Shown: positions 7,131-15,082 of the stretch, in pieces | How the letters are laid out: each line of letters begins with the position of its first letter | Numbering within the stretch: the stretch's first letter is position 1 | Source: Flavobacterium aquicola | GTDB lineage: Bacteria > Bacteroidota > Bacteroidia > Flavobacteriales > Flavobacteriaceae | Reading direction: 5' to 3' | NCBI RefSeq assembly: GCF_003385115.1 | Contig: NZ_QUNI01000013.1 | Span: 62,001-126,000, forward strand | Length of the DNA: 64,000 bases | Position numbers and translations under genes: made by a program | The notes under the pieces: generated by a model | What the model was told of the DNA's origin: nothing | Database searches by the model: none | The model's input: only the letters and a program-made list of their open reading frames with translations

Positions 7131-8570
7131 CTATCTATATGTAGCTATAGTTTCCGGATTGACTAGTTCGTGAATAAAAGGAATATAATTAAATGAACCA
7201 CGTCCATATCTAATTTTATCTTTTGAGTTATTCATAAATGAATTCAACTTTTCTTGTAATTCTTGTTTTGTTTTTATATTGAATATTTTTTTTATTTTTT
7301 CAAAATGCTTTTCAGAAGTTATTTTTTCAAAGAAATTTGTGTTAGACCTTTCTCCGTATAAATAAGTATTAGGAAACCAAGTATCATAAATACTATTCTT
7401 GTCTAAATAACTAACGAAATAACATAATGTATCAGCTAAAATTACATCTTCTTTTTTTAAATTTTCTGATAAATTTGTAATTATATAATCTCCAAATCCA
7501 GTTATTTTATTATAAACTTGATAACTGTAATTTTCTAAATTTTCGTGATAATTATATAAAAAAACAAATGATTCCGGTTCAGATTTACTTTTATATTTGT
7601 CTTTTTTGTAATATTTTGAATGTAACAAATCTGCAACCAATTCATAATTTTTGTTTTTTAAACAAACGGCTATTGTGTATATGAAAAGTTCGTGAAAAAT
7701 AATTTTAAATATTTCAAATCTTGTTGCAGTCCAGCTTCCAATTTCCTCTCTTGGGATATTAAATATTGGAGCATTTTCAAAAAATTCAATTAATGTTTCC
7801 TCTGAGTTATCAATTTCGTTAGAAGAAAGAATGTCAACAAATTTTATGTAATCTTCTCGTAATGGTTTGTATGATATCAAACTATTGAACAATTGTTCTC
7901 CATATAAATTAAAATTATTTGGTGTATCCTTTTGTTCAAAATTCCATAAGTTCTCTAAAAATAAATCTATAAAATTGTTAAGTTCTTTGGCAGAAACTGA
8001 ATTGTTTTTTTTTAATTGATTTTCAATTGTTCTTAGTTTATTATTTGTTTCAGATAAATTAACCGTTCTGTCTGTAATGTAAACAGGTGGTTTAGTTCCA
8101 AGTTTTGGTTTTGGTATTGAAGGAACTTCGAGAATATTTCTTAAAAGTTCTTCATAGCTATCTTCAAAACTTTCCACTCTAGAAAAATCAATATATTTTC
8201 TACTTTTTAAATAAATAGGAAGGAAAGGCTCTCCATTTTCATCTCTTTCTAATACAACTGGAATAAATTTTTCTTGCTTTTCTTTTGAATAGATATTTGG
8301 AGTGATTATTTGAGTTTCAGTTCCAACTCCACCTTCTCTTATATTTGCTTTTTCTGTATATTTTTTATTTGAAATAATAAGAACTCTAAATATTTCTTCA
8401 GATTTCACCATTTCTTCCATAAAACTATAAATGTCGTGTCCATCTTTTAACGACCATCTGTCTAATACAACATCTACTGTGTCATTCATTAATCTTGTTG
8501 CCAAGTTAACTATCCATTCTTGATCTTCACTGTTTCCCCAGCTATAAGATATAAAAATTTTTTTATTCAT
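7131..8570 (-). CDS. SEFIR/TIR-domain protein, candidate defence effector
   Basis: A 479-residue soluble protein. Residues 1-150 are a SEFIR/TIR_2 domain: KIFISYSWG start, LDRWSLKDGHD, the FMEEMV helix and REGGVGTET. Such domains in bacteria often degrade NAD+ or signal during phage infection, and the single-gene bSEFIR defence has this architecture. Residues 175-479 are all-alpha in appearance, match nothing I recognise and may be the sensor. A minus-strand -7 box lies at 8694-8701. It sits in a cassette-like island with attC-like repeats. The defence role is inferred from the domain and context. Confidence 0.75.
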   Translation of the reverse strand: MNKKIFISYSWGNSEDQEWIVNLATRLMNDTVDVVLDRWSLKDGHDIYSFMEEMVKSEEIFRVLIISNKKYTEKANIREGGVGTETQIITPNIYSKEKQEKFIPVVLERDENGEPFLPIYLKSRKYIDFSRVESFEDSYEELLRNILEVPSIPKPKLGTKPPVYITDRTVNLSETNNKLRTIENQLKKNNSVSAKELNNFIDLFLENLWNFEQKDTPNNFNLYGEQLFNSLISYKPLREDYIKFVDILSSNEIDNSEETLIEFFENAPIFNIPREEIGSWTATRFEIFKIIFHELFIYTIAVCLKNKNYELVADLLHSKYYKKDKYKSKSEPESFVFLYNYHENLENYSYQVYNKITGFGDYIITNLSENLKKEDVILADTLCYFVSYLDKNSIYDTWFPNTYLYGERSNTNFFEKITSEKHFEKIKKIFNIKTKQELQEKLNSFMNNSKDKIRYGRGSFNYIPFIHELVNPETIATYR

Positions 8571-8693
8571 TGATTCTTTAAAGTTGTTGAATTCTTCTCA
8601 TTTTGTGCGTATTGCCGCTAACTGATAAATATACGCTACAATACCAAATTCAAGATGGATTATCGCAATAAACCCATCATATTACACTTCTTT

Positions 8694-8701
8694 CAAATAT
8701 A
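8694..8701 (-). promoter_or_regulatory. Candidate -7 box of the SEFIR gene
   Basis: CAAATATA reads TATATTTG on the minus strand. It lies about 124 bp upstream of the start, leaving a leader of roughly 115 nt. Confidence 0.45.
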
Positions 8702-8821
8702 AAAAATAATAATTATAATCCTATAAAAGTTTTTTTCTCGATCTGCTATTATTTTATCTTCTGAAAACTTTGGTATAGCCTTAAAAGATGACAATTTACA
8801 GTCAGAAGACTGTAATTGGTT

Positions 8822-8902
8822 GTTAGTTGATCTAAATCCGCAGTTAGTTGTAACAATGTTAGTGACTTTACTATAACTAACCGCGGATTTAGGTCAACTA
8901 AC
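8822..8902. repeat. 30-bp imperfect inverted repeat
   Basis: Arms 8822-8851 and 8873-8902 match at 27 of 30 positions, and all three differences are G-U compatible on one strand. The loop is 21 nt. No T-tract follows, so it does not look like a simple terminator. Confidence 0.6.
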
Positions 8903-9069
8903 TGAAGATTTGCCTCAACTAACCTTGATATACTTACAACTAACTTAAAAATTCTTACAAATATTGGTATTTTGATTATTTCTAAACCTAATGACAGAAT
9001 GTTTGCCTGTAATCTGAGTTTTACTTAATCCGGTATTATAACATACAGTAGCAAAATTTAGACTTAGTG

Positions 9070-10065
9070 TTATCGGCTGGTATTTTTTAACCTCCAGATT
9101 GCTCCATTTTTTGTTGTAAACTTTTCTAATTTTCTATCCAGAACTAATTCGTCTAAATGTTTTTCGCTTTCATTTCGATCGGTATTTGTTAGTTCTGAAA
9201 ATTCCTTTGCTGTTAATGAATTATATTTTGTAAAAATAGATGTCCAGGTTTTGTTATAACTCGTTTTGGAAGCAGAAGGAAATACTTTAAGCAGCGCATT
9301 TTCAAATGTACTGTATGGTTTTGAACCATACACTAATTCTTTATTTACTGCCGTGTTTGTAAATATCATTGTCGGAAAACCTCTTACGCCTAGTTCTTTA
9401 CCCAATTTTAAATCTTCTTCAAAAAGTTCCTTTGCTTTTCCTTCATAATCAGTTTTAAATTTTGCAATATCAAGTCCGGCATTTTTTGCTGCTAGTTCCA
9501 GATGTTCCCATTTTGTAATATTCTTTTTTTCAAGAAAAACCATTTCTCTTATTTCGCGAAGAAACAAAACGGCTTTTTCAATATCTTGAATCTGTGCAGC
9601 TTTAAAAGCAATGGAAGGCGGATAAGACGAGGATAATGGATCTTCCAGCCAAACGCTTCCATCAATAGGCATGTCATAATAAATGCTGACTTCGTCCCAA
9701 TGATGGGCAACATCGGAGGGCTTGCTTATACCACCGCTATTGTAATTCCAATCAGGAAGTAAACCGCCCATTCTGTATTCAATATCTATACTGTTTCCAT
9801 ATTCTAATTTTAATTTTCGAAGCTGCGGTTCAATACCCCAGCAGGAGGAACAAATCGGGTCTGTATAGTAAATTATTTTCACAGGTTTTTTATCTGACTT
9901 TATCAGACTGCTGTCTGCTGTATTTGTATTGTCTGCAGGTATTTCACAAATACCGCTTTCTGGGTTGCATAGTAAAGGATTGCTGTTTTTCATTTTGTCT
10001 TTGGTTTGAGCCTGGCAGCCACTGTTGCCAAGCATAATTAATATCATTAGTATTTTTAGTATCAT
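9070..10065 (-). CDS. DsbA/FrnE-family thioredoxin-fold lipoprotein
   Basis: A 331-residue exported disulfide oxidoreductase-like protein. The N-terminus is hydrophobic with a weak lipobox ending at Cys17. The DsbA-like fold begins near residue 62 with the redox motif CSSC (Cys72, Cys75), contains a long helical insert, and has the cis-proline in GVRGFPTMIF. The last 60 residues look like a small winged-helix unit. It is divergent from an HxlR regulator whose N-terminal Cys suggests redox control. A 26-codon reading frame ends on its start codon (TAATG). The closest family is DsbA/FrnE-type; the substrate is unknown. Confidence 0.8.
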   Translation of the reverse strand: MILKILMILIMLGNSGCQAQTKDKMKNSNPLLCNPESGICEIPADNTNTADSSLIKSDKKPVKIIYYTDPICSSCWGIEPQLRKLKLEYGNSIDIEYRMGGLLPDWNYNSGGISKPSDVAHHWDEVSIYYDMPIDGSVWLEDPLSSSYPPSIAFKAAQIQDIEKAVLFLREIREMVFLEKKNITKWEHLELAAKNAGLDIAKFKTDYEGKAKELFEEDLKLGKELGVRGFPTMIFTNTAVNKELVYGSKPYSTFENALLKVFPSASKTSYNKTWTSIFTKYNSLTAKEFSELTNTDRNESEKHLDELVLDRKLEKFTTKNGAIWRLKNTSR

Positions 10066-10145
10066 TAACTGAATAATTTTTTGGAATGTGCAGTGCTGGC
10101 ATATTCTTCCATTTTTATAATTATATCACGTGTTGTTTTGTTCAT
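10065..10145 (-). CDS. Possible 26-residue upstream peptide coupled to the DsbA-like gene
   Basis: On the minus strand an ATG at 10145 opens 26 codons (MNKTTRDIIIKMEEYASTAH…). The stop TAA overlaps the ATG of the DsbA-like gene as TAATG, the geometry of translational coupling. A minus-strand -7 box (10178-10185) lies just upstream, so the frame would be near the 5' end of the message. It could be a leader peptide, a gene remnant or chance. Confidence 0.3.
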   Translation of the reverse strand: MNKTTRDIIIKMEEYASTAHSKKLFS

Positions 10146-10177
10146 TGCATTTAAGATTTAAATTGCTGCTATTTGTG

Positions 10178-10185
10178 CAAAATTA
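10178..10185 (-). promoter_or_regulatory. Candidate -7 box of the DsbA-like gene
   Basis: CAAAATTA reads TAATTTTG on the minus strand, matching TAnnTTTG. Confidence 0.45.
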
Positions 10186-10239
10186 AAATACCTTAAACGT
10201 TCATTAGTTATGAGTTTCCTTTTTGATAGTACTTTCCTC

Positions 10240-10270
10240 TTGGGAACTACATGTAAAAAGAATAATTTTG
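10240..10270 (+). promoter_or_regulatory. Promoter of the HxlR regulator
   Basis: TTG at 10240-10242, a 20-bp spacer and TAATTTTG at 10263-10270, 20 bp before the ATG at 10290. Confidence 0.5.
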
Positions 10271-10289
10271 CAGTATAAAAATCCACAAG

Positions 10290-10652
10290 ATGAAAAAGAA
10301 TGCTCAAATAAATTCAACACGAGTTTGTCAGGTAAGGATGCAGGCCATAAGCGATGCTATGAGTTTGTTGTCCGGCAAATGGAAATTCCATATTTTAGGC
10401 ACACTCATTGAAGGAAATACATTGGGTTTTATGGATCTGCTGAGGGAAATAAACGGAATAGGCACTAAAATGCTGTCAAAAGAACTTCAGGATTTAGAAA
10501 TAAATAATTTGATAAGCAGAACAGTGATGAACACAAAGCCTATTACTGTTGAATATTCAATTACTGAACAAGGGAAAACTCTTTTGCCTCTTATCGATGA
10601 ATTAGCAAAATGGGGTATTGATTACAGAAAATCGGTTTATCATAAAATATAA
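10290..10652 (+). CDS. HxlR-family transcriptional regulator
   Basis: A 120-residue winged-helix DNA-binding protein of the HxlR family. It has the family N-terminal cysteine (Cys13 in RVCQV), then AMSLLSGKWKFHIL, the recognition region GTKMLSKELQDLE, and the wing before YSITEQGKTLLPL. HxlR proteins often sense reactive carbonyls or oxidants through that cysteine. It is transcribed away from the DsbA-like gene across a 224-bp region with back-to-back promoters, so it probably controls that gene. That link is inferred from layout. Confidence 0.88.
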   Translation: MKKNAQINSTRVCQVRMQAISDAMSLLSGKWKFHILGTLIEGNTLGFMDLLREINGIGTKMLSKELQDLEINNLISRTVMNTKPITVEYSITEQGKTLLPLIDELAKWGIDYRKSVYHKI

Positions 10653-10714
10653 ATACTTTTTTTGGACAGCAGCTTACTTTAAATTAGTTCTAAGAAAAAC
10701 AAAAGGCTGTCGTT

Positions 10715-10784
10715 TAGCCCCGATCGAAGTGGAAATCCTTATAAGCCGGGGTTCGGCTTATAAGATTTGAAACGGAGAGCGGGA
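10715..10784 (+). repeat. Dispersed palindromic element, copy A
   Basis: Begins TAGCCCCGAT and ends AGCGGGA. The internal hairpin CTTATAAGCCG / CGGCTTATAAG (10738-10748, 10754-10764) has the loop GGGTT. It is one of five copies in the window that share flanks and loop but have different, fully complementary stem arms. Confidence 0.75.
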
Positions 10785-10836
10785 GGGAAGCTGTTCTGAA
10801 ATCCTATTGTTCTGCTCCTGATATGGCTTATGGATA

Positions 10837-10867
10837 TAAAAAAAACACCAGCCTTTCGGCCAGTGTT
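10837..10867 (-). terminator. Terminator of the CPA2 antiporter gene
   Basis: On the minus strand, stem AACACTGGCC/GGCTGGTGTT with loop GAAA, followed by a run of T. Two G-U pairs exist only in the minus-strand RNA, fixing the direction. Confidence 0.8.
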
Positions 10868-10891
10868 TCTGTATATACAAATGCTGATGAT

Positions 10892-13132
10892 TTAATCATG
10901 AACCAAATCCCACAGCAGTTTTTTATCTCCTACGATCCATAAAATATCGTCTTTTTCAAGAATAATATTCGATTCGGGATTTAGGGTTCGCTTGCCTCTT
11001 TTCTCGATGCCAACGATTACGCCCTTGGTTTTTTCTCGAAGCCTTGATTCTTTGATACTCTTGCCATGAAATACATGGTTTTTCAATTCAATTTGGCGCA
11101 GTACAATATCCGGTTCGACAACTTCGGGAGAGACATCCATTTCGTGCTGATCCAGGTATTTTTTAAACTCCTGTACTTGAGCATCGGTGCCAATAACGCA
11201 GACTTCATCTCCGGGAAATACACGTTCGTTTGCATCCGGTATATGTATCATGACTTCACCTCTTTTTATCGAAACGATGTTAATACCTAGATTCTCCCTA
11301 ATTTGTAAATCTTTCAGCGATTCGCCGGCAATATTCGATTCGGCAGCTATATCAAAAAATGCCATGTGTCCGTCCCAAGGAGATAGATCGCTTCGGCTTC
11401 TTTTGGCTTTTGCGATTTCTCTGTCGTTTAAATTGGTCAGGAAGTGATTTTCTATTTTATGATATTGTATGTGCAGTTTTCTTTGGAAAATCAAATAGAT
11501 TACTACTGCAATTATCAATGCAATTAATGCGACCTGCGGGGAGAAAAATATATTTAGCAATAAACCTATAAAGAAAATGGACAGTACGATGCGGACGAAA
11601 AAAAGCATGGTCAGCGGACCGCGTGATTTACGGTCGTACATTAATTGCTCTACTTCGGCTGTTGCCACACGCCTAAATGCAAGCGCCCATAAAAATGGTG
11701 ATAGTATTACCAGAATTATTAATGCTCCCAGTGTGTTTCCTAAATGATAATCATTTACCAGCGGGAGAATAAATCGGGAAGAAAGCAGGATAATGGCAAG
11801 AATGATTACCACGAGCACAATCACTTGAATCAAAAAGGCATTGATTACCGTCTGCCATAAGCTCACCGTTTTTATTGCCTGCGTACTGGCCGAGTAACGT
11901 TCTATACGTTTTGTCCATTTGCGCGGGAGTTTATGTGCCAGATATTCTGAAAACGGCTGCGAATATTTAATCATAAACGGAGTCGTAAAAACGGTTACCG
12001 CCGAAACTGCTACTACAATGGGATATAAAAAGGTATTTGTAGCCTTTAATGTTACTCCGAGAGTCGCAATAATAAACGAGAATTCCCCAATTTGGGATAA
12101 ACTCATACCGGTTCTGATGGAATCTTTGAGCGGCTGTCCTGATAATAAAGCGCCAATAGTCGAACTGATGGACTGCCCAAAAATAGTGACAATGGAGAGA
12201 ACAATTACCGGTATAGCGTGCTCGTACAAAGCATCGGGATTGATTAACATACCGACAGATACAAAAAAGACTGCGCCAAAAAAATCTTTTACAGGTTTTA
12301 TAAGATGTTCAATATGTTCGGCCTGAGTAGTTTCGGCAATTATAGATCCCATAATGAAAGCACCAAGAGCTGGCGAAAAACCTGCATTTGCCGCCAAAAT
12401 TACCATCATTAGGCAAAGTGCCAATGAAATAATAAGCAACATTTCGTCAGTAAGCAGATGTTTGGTTTTTTTGAGTACCGTTGGGATAATGAAGATACCG
12501 CCCAAAAACCAAAGCACAAGGAAAAATACCAATTTTAGTACAGACATTAAAAGCGCACCTCCAGAAAACTGATTGCTTACGGCTATTGTCGATAATAACA
12601 CCATCATTAAAATGGCAAGAATATCTTGAACTATAAGTGAACCAATGACGATTCCGGCAAACCTTTGGGTCTTGACACCTAGTTCGTCAAATGATTTTAG
12701 AATGATGGTTGTCGAAGATATCGACAGAATTACACCCAGAAAGATACTGTCCATCTTGGGCCAGTCAAGCCATTGACCGACACTGTAACCAACCAGGCAC
12801 ATGCTTATAATCTGGACTCCCGCAGTGATAGAAGCGGTGCCTCCGACTTTCATCAGCTTTTTGAAACTAAATTCGAGCCCCAGACTAAACAGTAAAAATA
12901 TGATTCCAATCTCTGCCCAGACTTCAACACTTTTAATGTCCTTTACCGATGGAAAAAAGTCGAAATGATTCCCTGCCAAAAAACCAGCAATAAGATAACC
13001 AAGTACTAACGGCTGTTTTAGTTTTCTAAAGATTAAAACAGCAATTCCTGCCGTCATTAATATTAATCCCAGATCGGTTATTAAAGGTTCAAGGTGGTGT
13101 GCAGTTTCTGTTGTTTCGGCTAATAGACTCAT
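10892..13132 (-). CDS. CPA2-family cation:proton antiporter with two TrkA-C domains
   Basis: A 746-residue inner-membrane protein. Residues 15-400 form the Na_H_Exchanger (CPA2, KefB/YbaL-like) core of about 12 helices, with an FLLFSLGLEF segment. Residues 420-560 hold more membrane helices. The soluble tail carries two RCK_C (TrkA-C) domains, near residues 590-660 and 670-746. There is no Rossmann TrkA-N/RCK_N domain, so regulation by NAD(H) as in KefB is unlikely and another small ligand may bind. It probably exchanges K+ or Na+ for protons. A well-formed minus-strand terminator follows. Confidence 0.85.
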   Translation of the reverse strand: MSLLAETTETAHHLEPLITDLGLILMTAGIAVLIFRKLKQPLVLGYLIAGFLAGNHFDFFPSVKDIKSVEVWAEIGIIFLLFSLGLEFSFKKLMKVGGTASITAGVQIISMCLVGYSVGQWLDWPKMDSIFLGVILSISSTTIILKSFDELGVKTQRFAGIVIGSLIVQDILAILMMVLLSTIAVSNQFSGGALLMSVLKLVFFLVLWFLGGIFIIPTVLKKTKHLLTDEMLLIISLALCLMMVILAANAGFSPALGAFIMGSIIAETTQAEHIEHLIKPVKDFFGAVFFVSVGMLINPDALYEHAIPVIVLSIVTIFGQSISSTIGALLSGQPLKDSIRTGMSLSQIGEFSFIIATLGVTLKATNTFLYPIVVAVSAVTVFTTPFMIKYSQPFSEYLAHKLPRKWTKRIERYSASTQAIKTVSLWQTVINAFLIQVIVLVVIILAIILLSSRFILPLVNDYHLGNTLGALIILVILSPFLWALAFRRVATAEVEQLMYDRKSRGPLTMLFFVRIVLSIFFIGLLLNIFFSPQVALIALIIAVVIYLIFQRKLHIQYHKIENHFLTNLNDREIAKAKRSRSDLSPWDGHMAFFDIAAESNIAGESLKDLQIRENLGINIVSIKRGEVMIHIPDANERVFPGDEVCVIGTDAQVQEFKKYLDQHEMDVSPEVVEPDIVLRQIELKNHVFHGKSIKESRLREKTKGVIVGIEKRGKRTLNPESNIILEKDDILWIVGDKKLLWDLVHD

Positions 13133-13323
13133 AGGCTAGGATTGTAATTTGTAGTTGTAAAAAACGATTATGGCTAATTTACAAAAAAAGATTTTTTTTT
13201 AGGATTTAACGGCAGCTCCTTTTGAAATTTTAACCTCGAATTATGAAATTAGCGCAAGGTTTTACTGAGAATTACGCTAAGTTCGCAAAGATTCTCTTGT
13301 TATGGAGTTAAGTTTAAAATTTT

Positions 13324-13389
13324 TCTCGCAAAGACGCGAAGACGCAAAGATTAGAATGTCTTTCTTTGCGTCTTCGCGTCTTTGCGAGA
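13324..13389. repeat. Perfect 27-bp inverted repeat
   Basis: Arms 13324-13350 and 13363-13389 are exact reverse complements around a 12-nt loop. The arms are built from CTTTGCG/TCTTCGCG units. Confidence 0.9.
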
Positions 13390-13456
13390 TTTTTTTAAGG
13401 AACTTTGTGTGCCTTGCTCTTCCTTTGTGAACCTTGCGGTTAAAAAAGTATCACGC

Positions 13457-13487
13457 AAAAAAAAAGCTACCCTGAAAAGGATAGCTT
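13457..13487 (-). terminator. purB terminator
   Basis: Minus-strand hairpin AAGCTATCC/GGGTAGCTT with loop TTTTCA, followed by nine T. Confidence 0.85.
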
Positions 13488-13535
13488 ATTAGTTATTAGC
13501 CTAAAGCTTATTGCTTAAAGCCTACAGTCATAATA

Positions 13536-14882
13536 TTAAATTCCTATAAAATTACTTGGCGTTATTTGTAGTAATTCAGCTTTGATTTCATCTGAAACCT
13601 CTAACGTTCCAATAAAGGCATGAATAGAATCTTTTGTAATCGCTTCATTGGTTCTTGTCAAACCTTTCAAAGCTTCATAAGGATTTGGATAGGCTTCTCT
13701 GCGTAAAATTGTTTGAATCGCTTCGGCAACAACCGCCCAGTTTTTCTCCAAATCTTCGTGGAATTTAGATTCGTTTAGTAATAATTTGTTCAAACCTTTC
13801 AAAGTAGCTTCAAAAGAAATGATTGTATGTCCCATCGGTACACCAATGTTTCTTAGAACAGTACTGTCTGTTAAATCGCGCTGCAATCTTGACACAGGCA
13901 ATTTAGCTGATAAATGCTCGAAAATGGCGTTCGCAATTCCTAAGTTTCCTTCCGAGTTTTCAAAATCAATCGGATTTACTTTATGTGGCATAGCAGAAGA
14001 ACCAATCTCTCCCGCTTTAATTTTCTGCTTGAAATATTCCATCGAAACATACGTCCAAATGTCTCTGTCTAAATCAATAATGATAGTGTTGATTCTTTTC
14101 AGCGCATCAAAGAACGCTGCAAAGTGGTCGTAATGTTCAATTTGTGTTGTTGGAAAAGAGTGGTGTAAACCTAAATTTTCCTGTACAAATTTAGTCCCGA
14201 ACTGTTTCCAGTCAATCTGCGGATATGCTACGTGGTGCGCATTGTAATTTCCGGTAGCACCGCCAAATTTAGCTGCAAACGGAATGTTAAAAAGCAAACG
14301 CATCTGCTCTTCCAAACGCTCTACAAAAACAGCAATTTCTTTACCCAAACGAGTAGGAGAGGCAGGCTGTCCGTGCGTGCGTGCAAGAAGCGGAACCGAA
14401 GCCCATTCTTGACTCAATTCCTTTAATTTAGAAATCACAGCAATCAATGACGGCATATAAACCTGCTCAAAAGCATCTTTAGTTGAAAGCGGAATAGCAG
14501 TATTGTTAATGTCCTGAGAAGTAAGTCCAAAGTGGATAAACTCTTTATGTTCAGACAAACCTAGTTTTTCAAAGGCATCTTTTATGAAATACTCAACCGC
14601 TTTTACGTCGTGGTTGGTTACTTTTTCGGTTTCTTTAATCCAAAGAGCATCTTCGGTAGAAAAGTTTTTATAAATGTCACGTAAACTGTCGAAAAGATTA
14701 GGGTTTACGTTTTTTAATTGTGGCAAAGGAACTTCGCATAAAGCAATGAAATATTCAATTTCGATTAATACGCGGTATTTGATTAATGCTTCTTCAGAGA
14801 AAAAAGGAGCCAGAGATACTGTCTTATTTCTATAACGACCATCGATTGGTGATATAGCATTCAATTCGTTTAGAGTAGTCAT
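13536..14882 (-). CDS. purB: Adenylosuccinate lyase
   Basis: Acts twice in purine synthesis, splitting SAICAR and adenylosuccinate with release of fumarate. The 448-residue product has the lyase-superfamily signature GSSAMPHKVNP, whose Ser lies in the flexible catalytic loop, and LTSQDINNTA and ARTHGQPASP segments with active-site histidine. Length and order match the longer, E. coli-like PurB subgroup. It is divergent from the CarH-like regulator, with its own -7 box at 14908-14915 and a strong terminator. Confidence 0.95.
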   Translation of the reverse strand: MTTLNELNAISPIDGRYRNKTVSLAPFFSEEALIKYRVLIEIEYFIALCEVPLPQLKNVNPNLFDSLRDIYKNFSTEDALWIKETEKVTNHDVKAVEYFIKDAFEKLGLSEHKEFIHFGLTSQDINNTAIPLSTKDAFEQVYMPSLIAVISKLKELSQEWASVPLLARTHGQPASPTRLGKEIAVFVERLEEQMRLLFNIPFAAKFGGATGNYNAHHVAYPQIDWKQFGTKFVQENLGLHHSFPTTQIEHYDHFAAFFDALKRINTIIIDLDRDIWTYVSMEYFKQKIKAGEIGSSAMPHKVNPIDFENSEGNLGIANAIFEHLSAKLPVSRLQRDLTDSTVLRNIGVPMGHTIISFEATLKGLNKLLLNESKFHEDLEKNWAVVAEAIQTILRREAYPNPYEALKGLTRTNEAITKDSIHAFIGTLEVSDEIKAELLQITPSNFIGI

Positions 14883-14907
14883 TTTTTTGTTGTTTTTTCG
14901 AAAGGCA

Positions 14908-14915
14908 CAAATATA
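14908..14915 (-). promoter_or_regulatory. -7 box of purB
   Basis: CAAATATA reads TATATTTG on the minus strand, 25 bp upstream of the purB start. Confidence 0.55.
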
Positions 14916-15052
14916 ATGAGAATTTAGGGATTAGGGGTGTGAAATTTAAGCTTAAACAAAGAAATTAGTTATAAAAAATACAATCATGAATTAAAATGAA
15001 AGATTTAAAATTATCAGATCGTATTTTAAAAAAAGTATTTTGAAAATATAGT

Positions 15053-15069
15053 TATATTTGTTTAACAAA
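15053..15069 (+). promoter_or_regulatory. Promoter with candidate CarH operator at the regulator gene
   Basis: TATATTTG (15053-15060) overlaps the palindrome TTTGTTTAACAAA (15057-15069). The reverse complement of this palindrome occurs at the crtI promoter. A repressor bound here would block its own promoter. Confidence 0.6.
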
Positions 15070-15082
15070 ATGTAAGTTATAA

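Larger units (their letters stand above)
8571..9069. other. Intergenic stretch with hairpins and iterated AACTAAC motifs
   Basis: No gene seen in 499 bp. It holds a minus-strand promoter box (8694-8701), an 8-bp perfect hairpin TTACAGTC/GACTGTAA (8796-8815), and a 30-bp imperfect inverted repeat (8822-8851 with 8873-8902). Further CAACTAAC copies lie at 8895-8902, 8916-8923 and about 8937-8944. Confidence 0.6.
13133..13535. other. Repeat-rich intergenic region
   Basis: No gene seen. It holds a CTTTGCG-type dispersed repeat in reverse orientation (13240-13297), a perfect 27-bp hairpin (13324-13389), another CTTTGCG-type copy (13396-13446), and the purB terminator (13457-13487). Confidence 0.75.

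Noticed and set aside
8822..8902. Rho-independent terminator of the DsbA-like gene
   Set aside because: The palindrome lacks a T-tract on either strand and lies about 170 bp beyond the gene end.
10223..10411. A 62-codon frame overlapping the start of the HxlR gene
   Set aside because: It is out of frame with the well-supported HxlR gene and runs through its promoter.
12354..12572. Plus-strand open frames inside the antiporter gene
   Set aside because: They are antisense to a long conserved membrane protein and show no family features.
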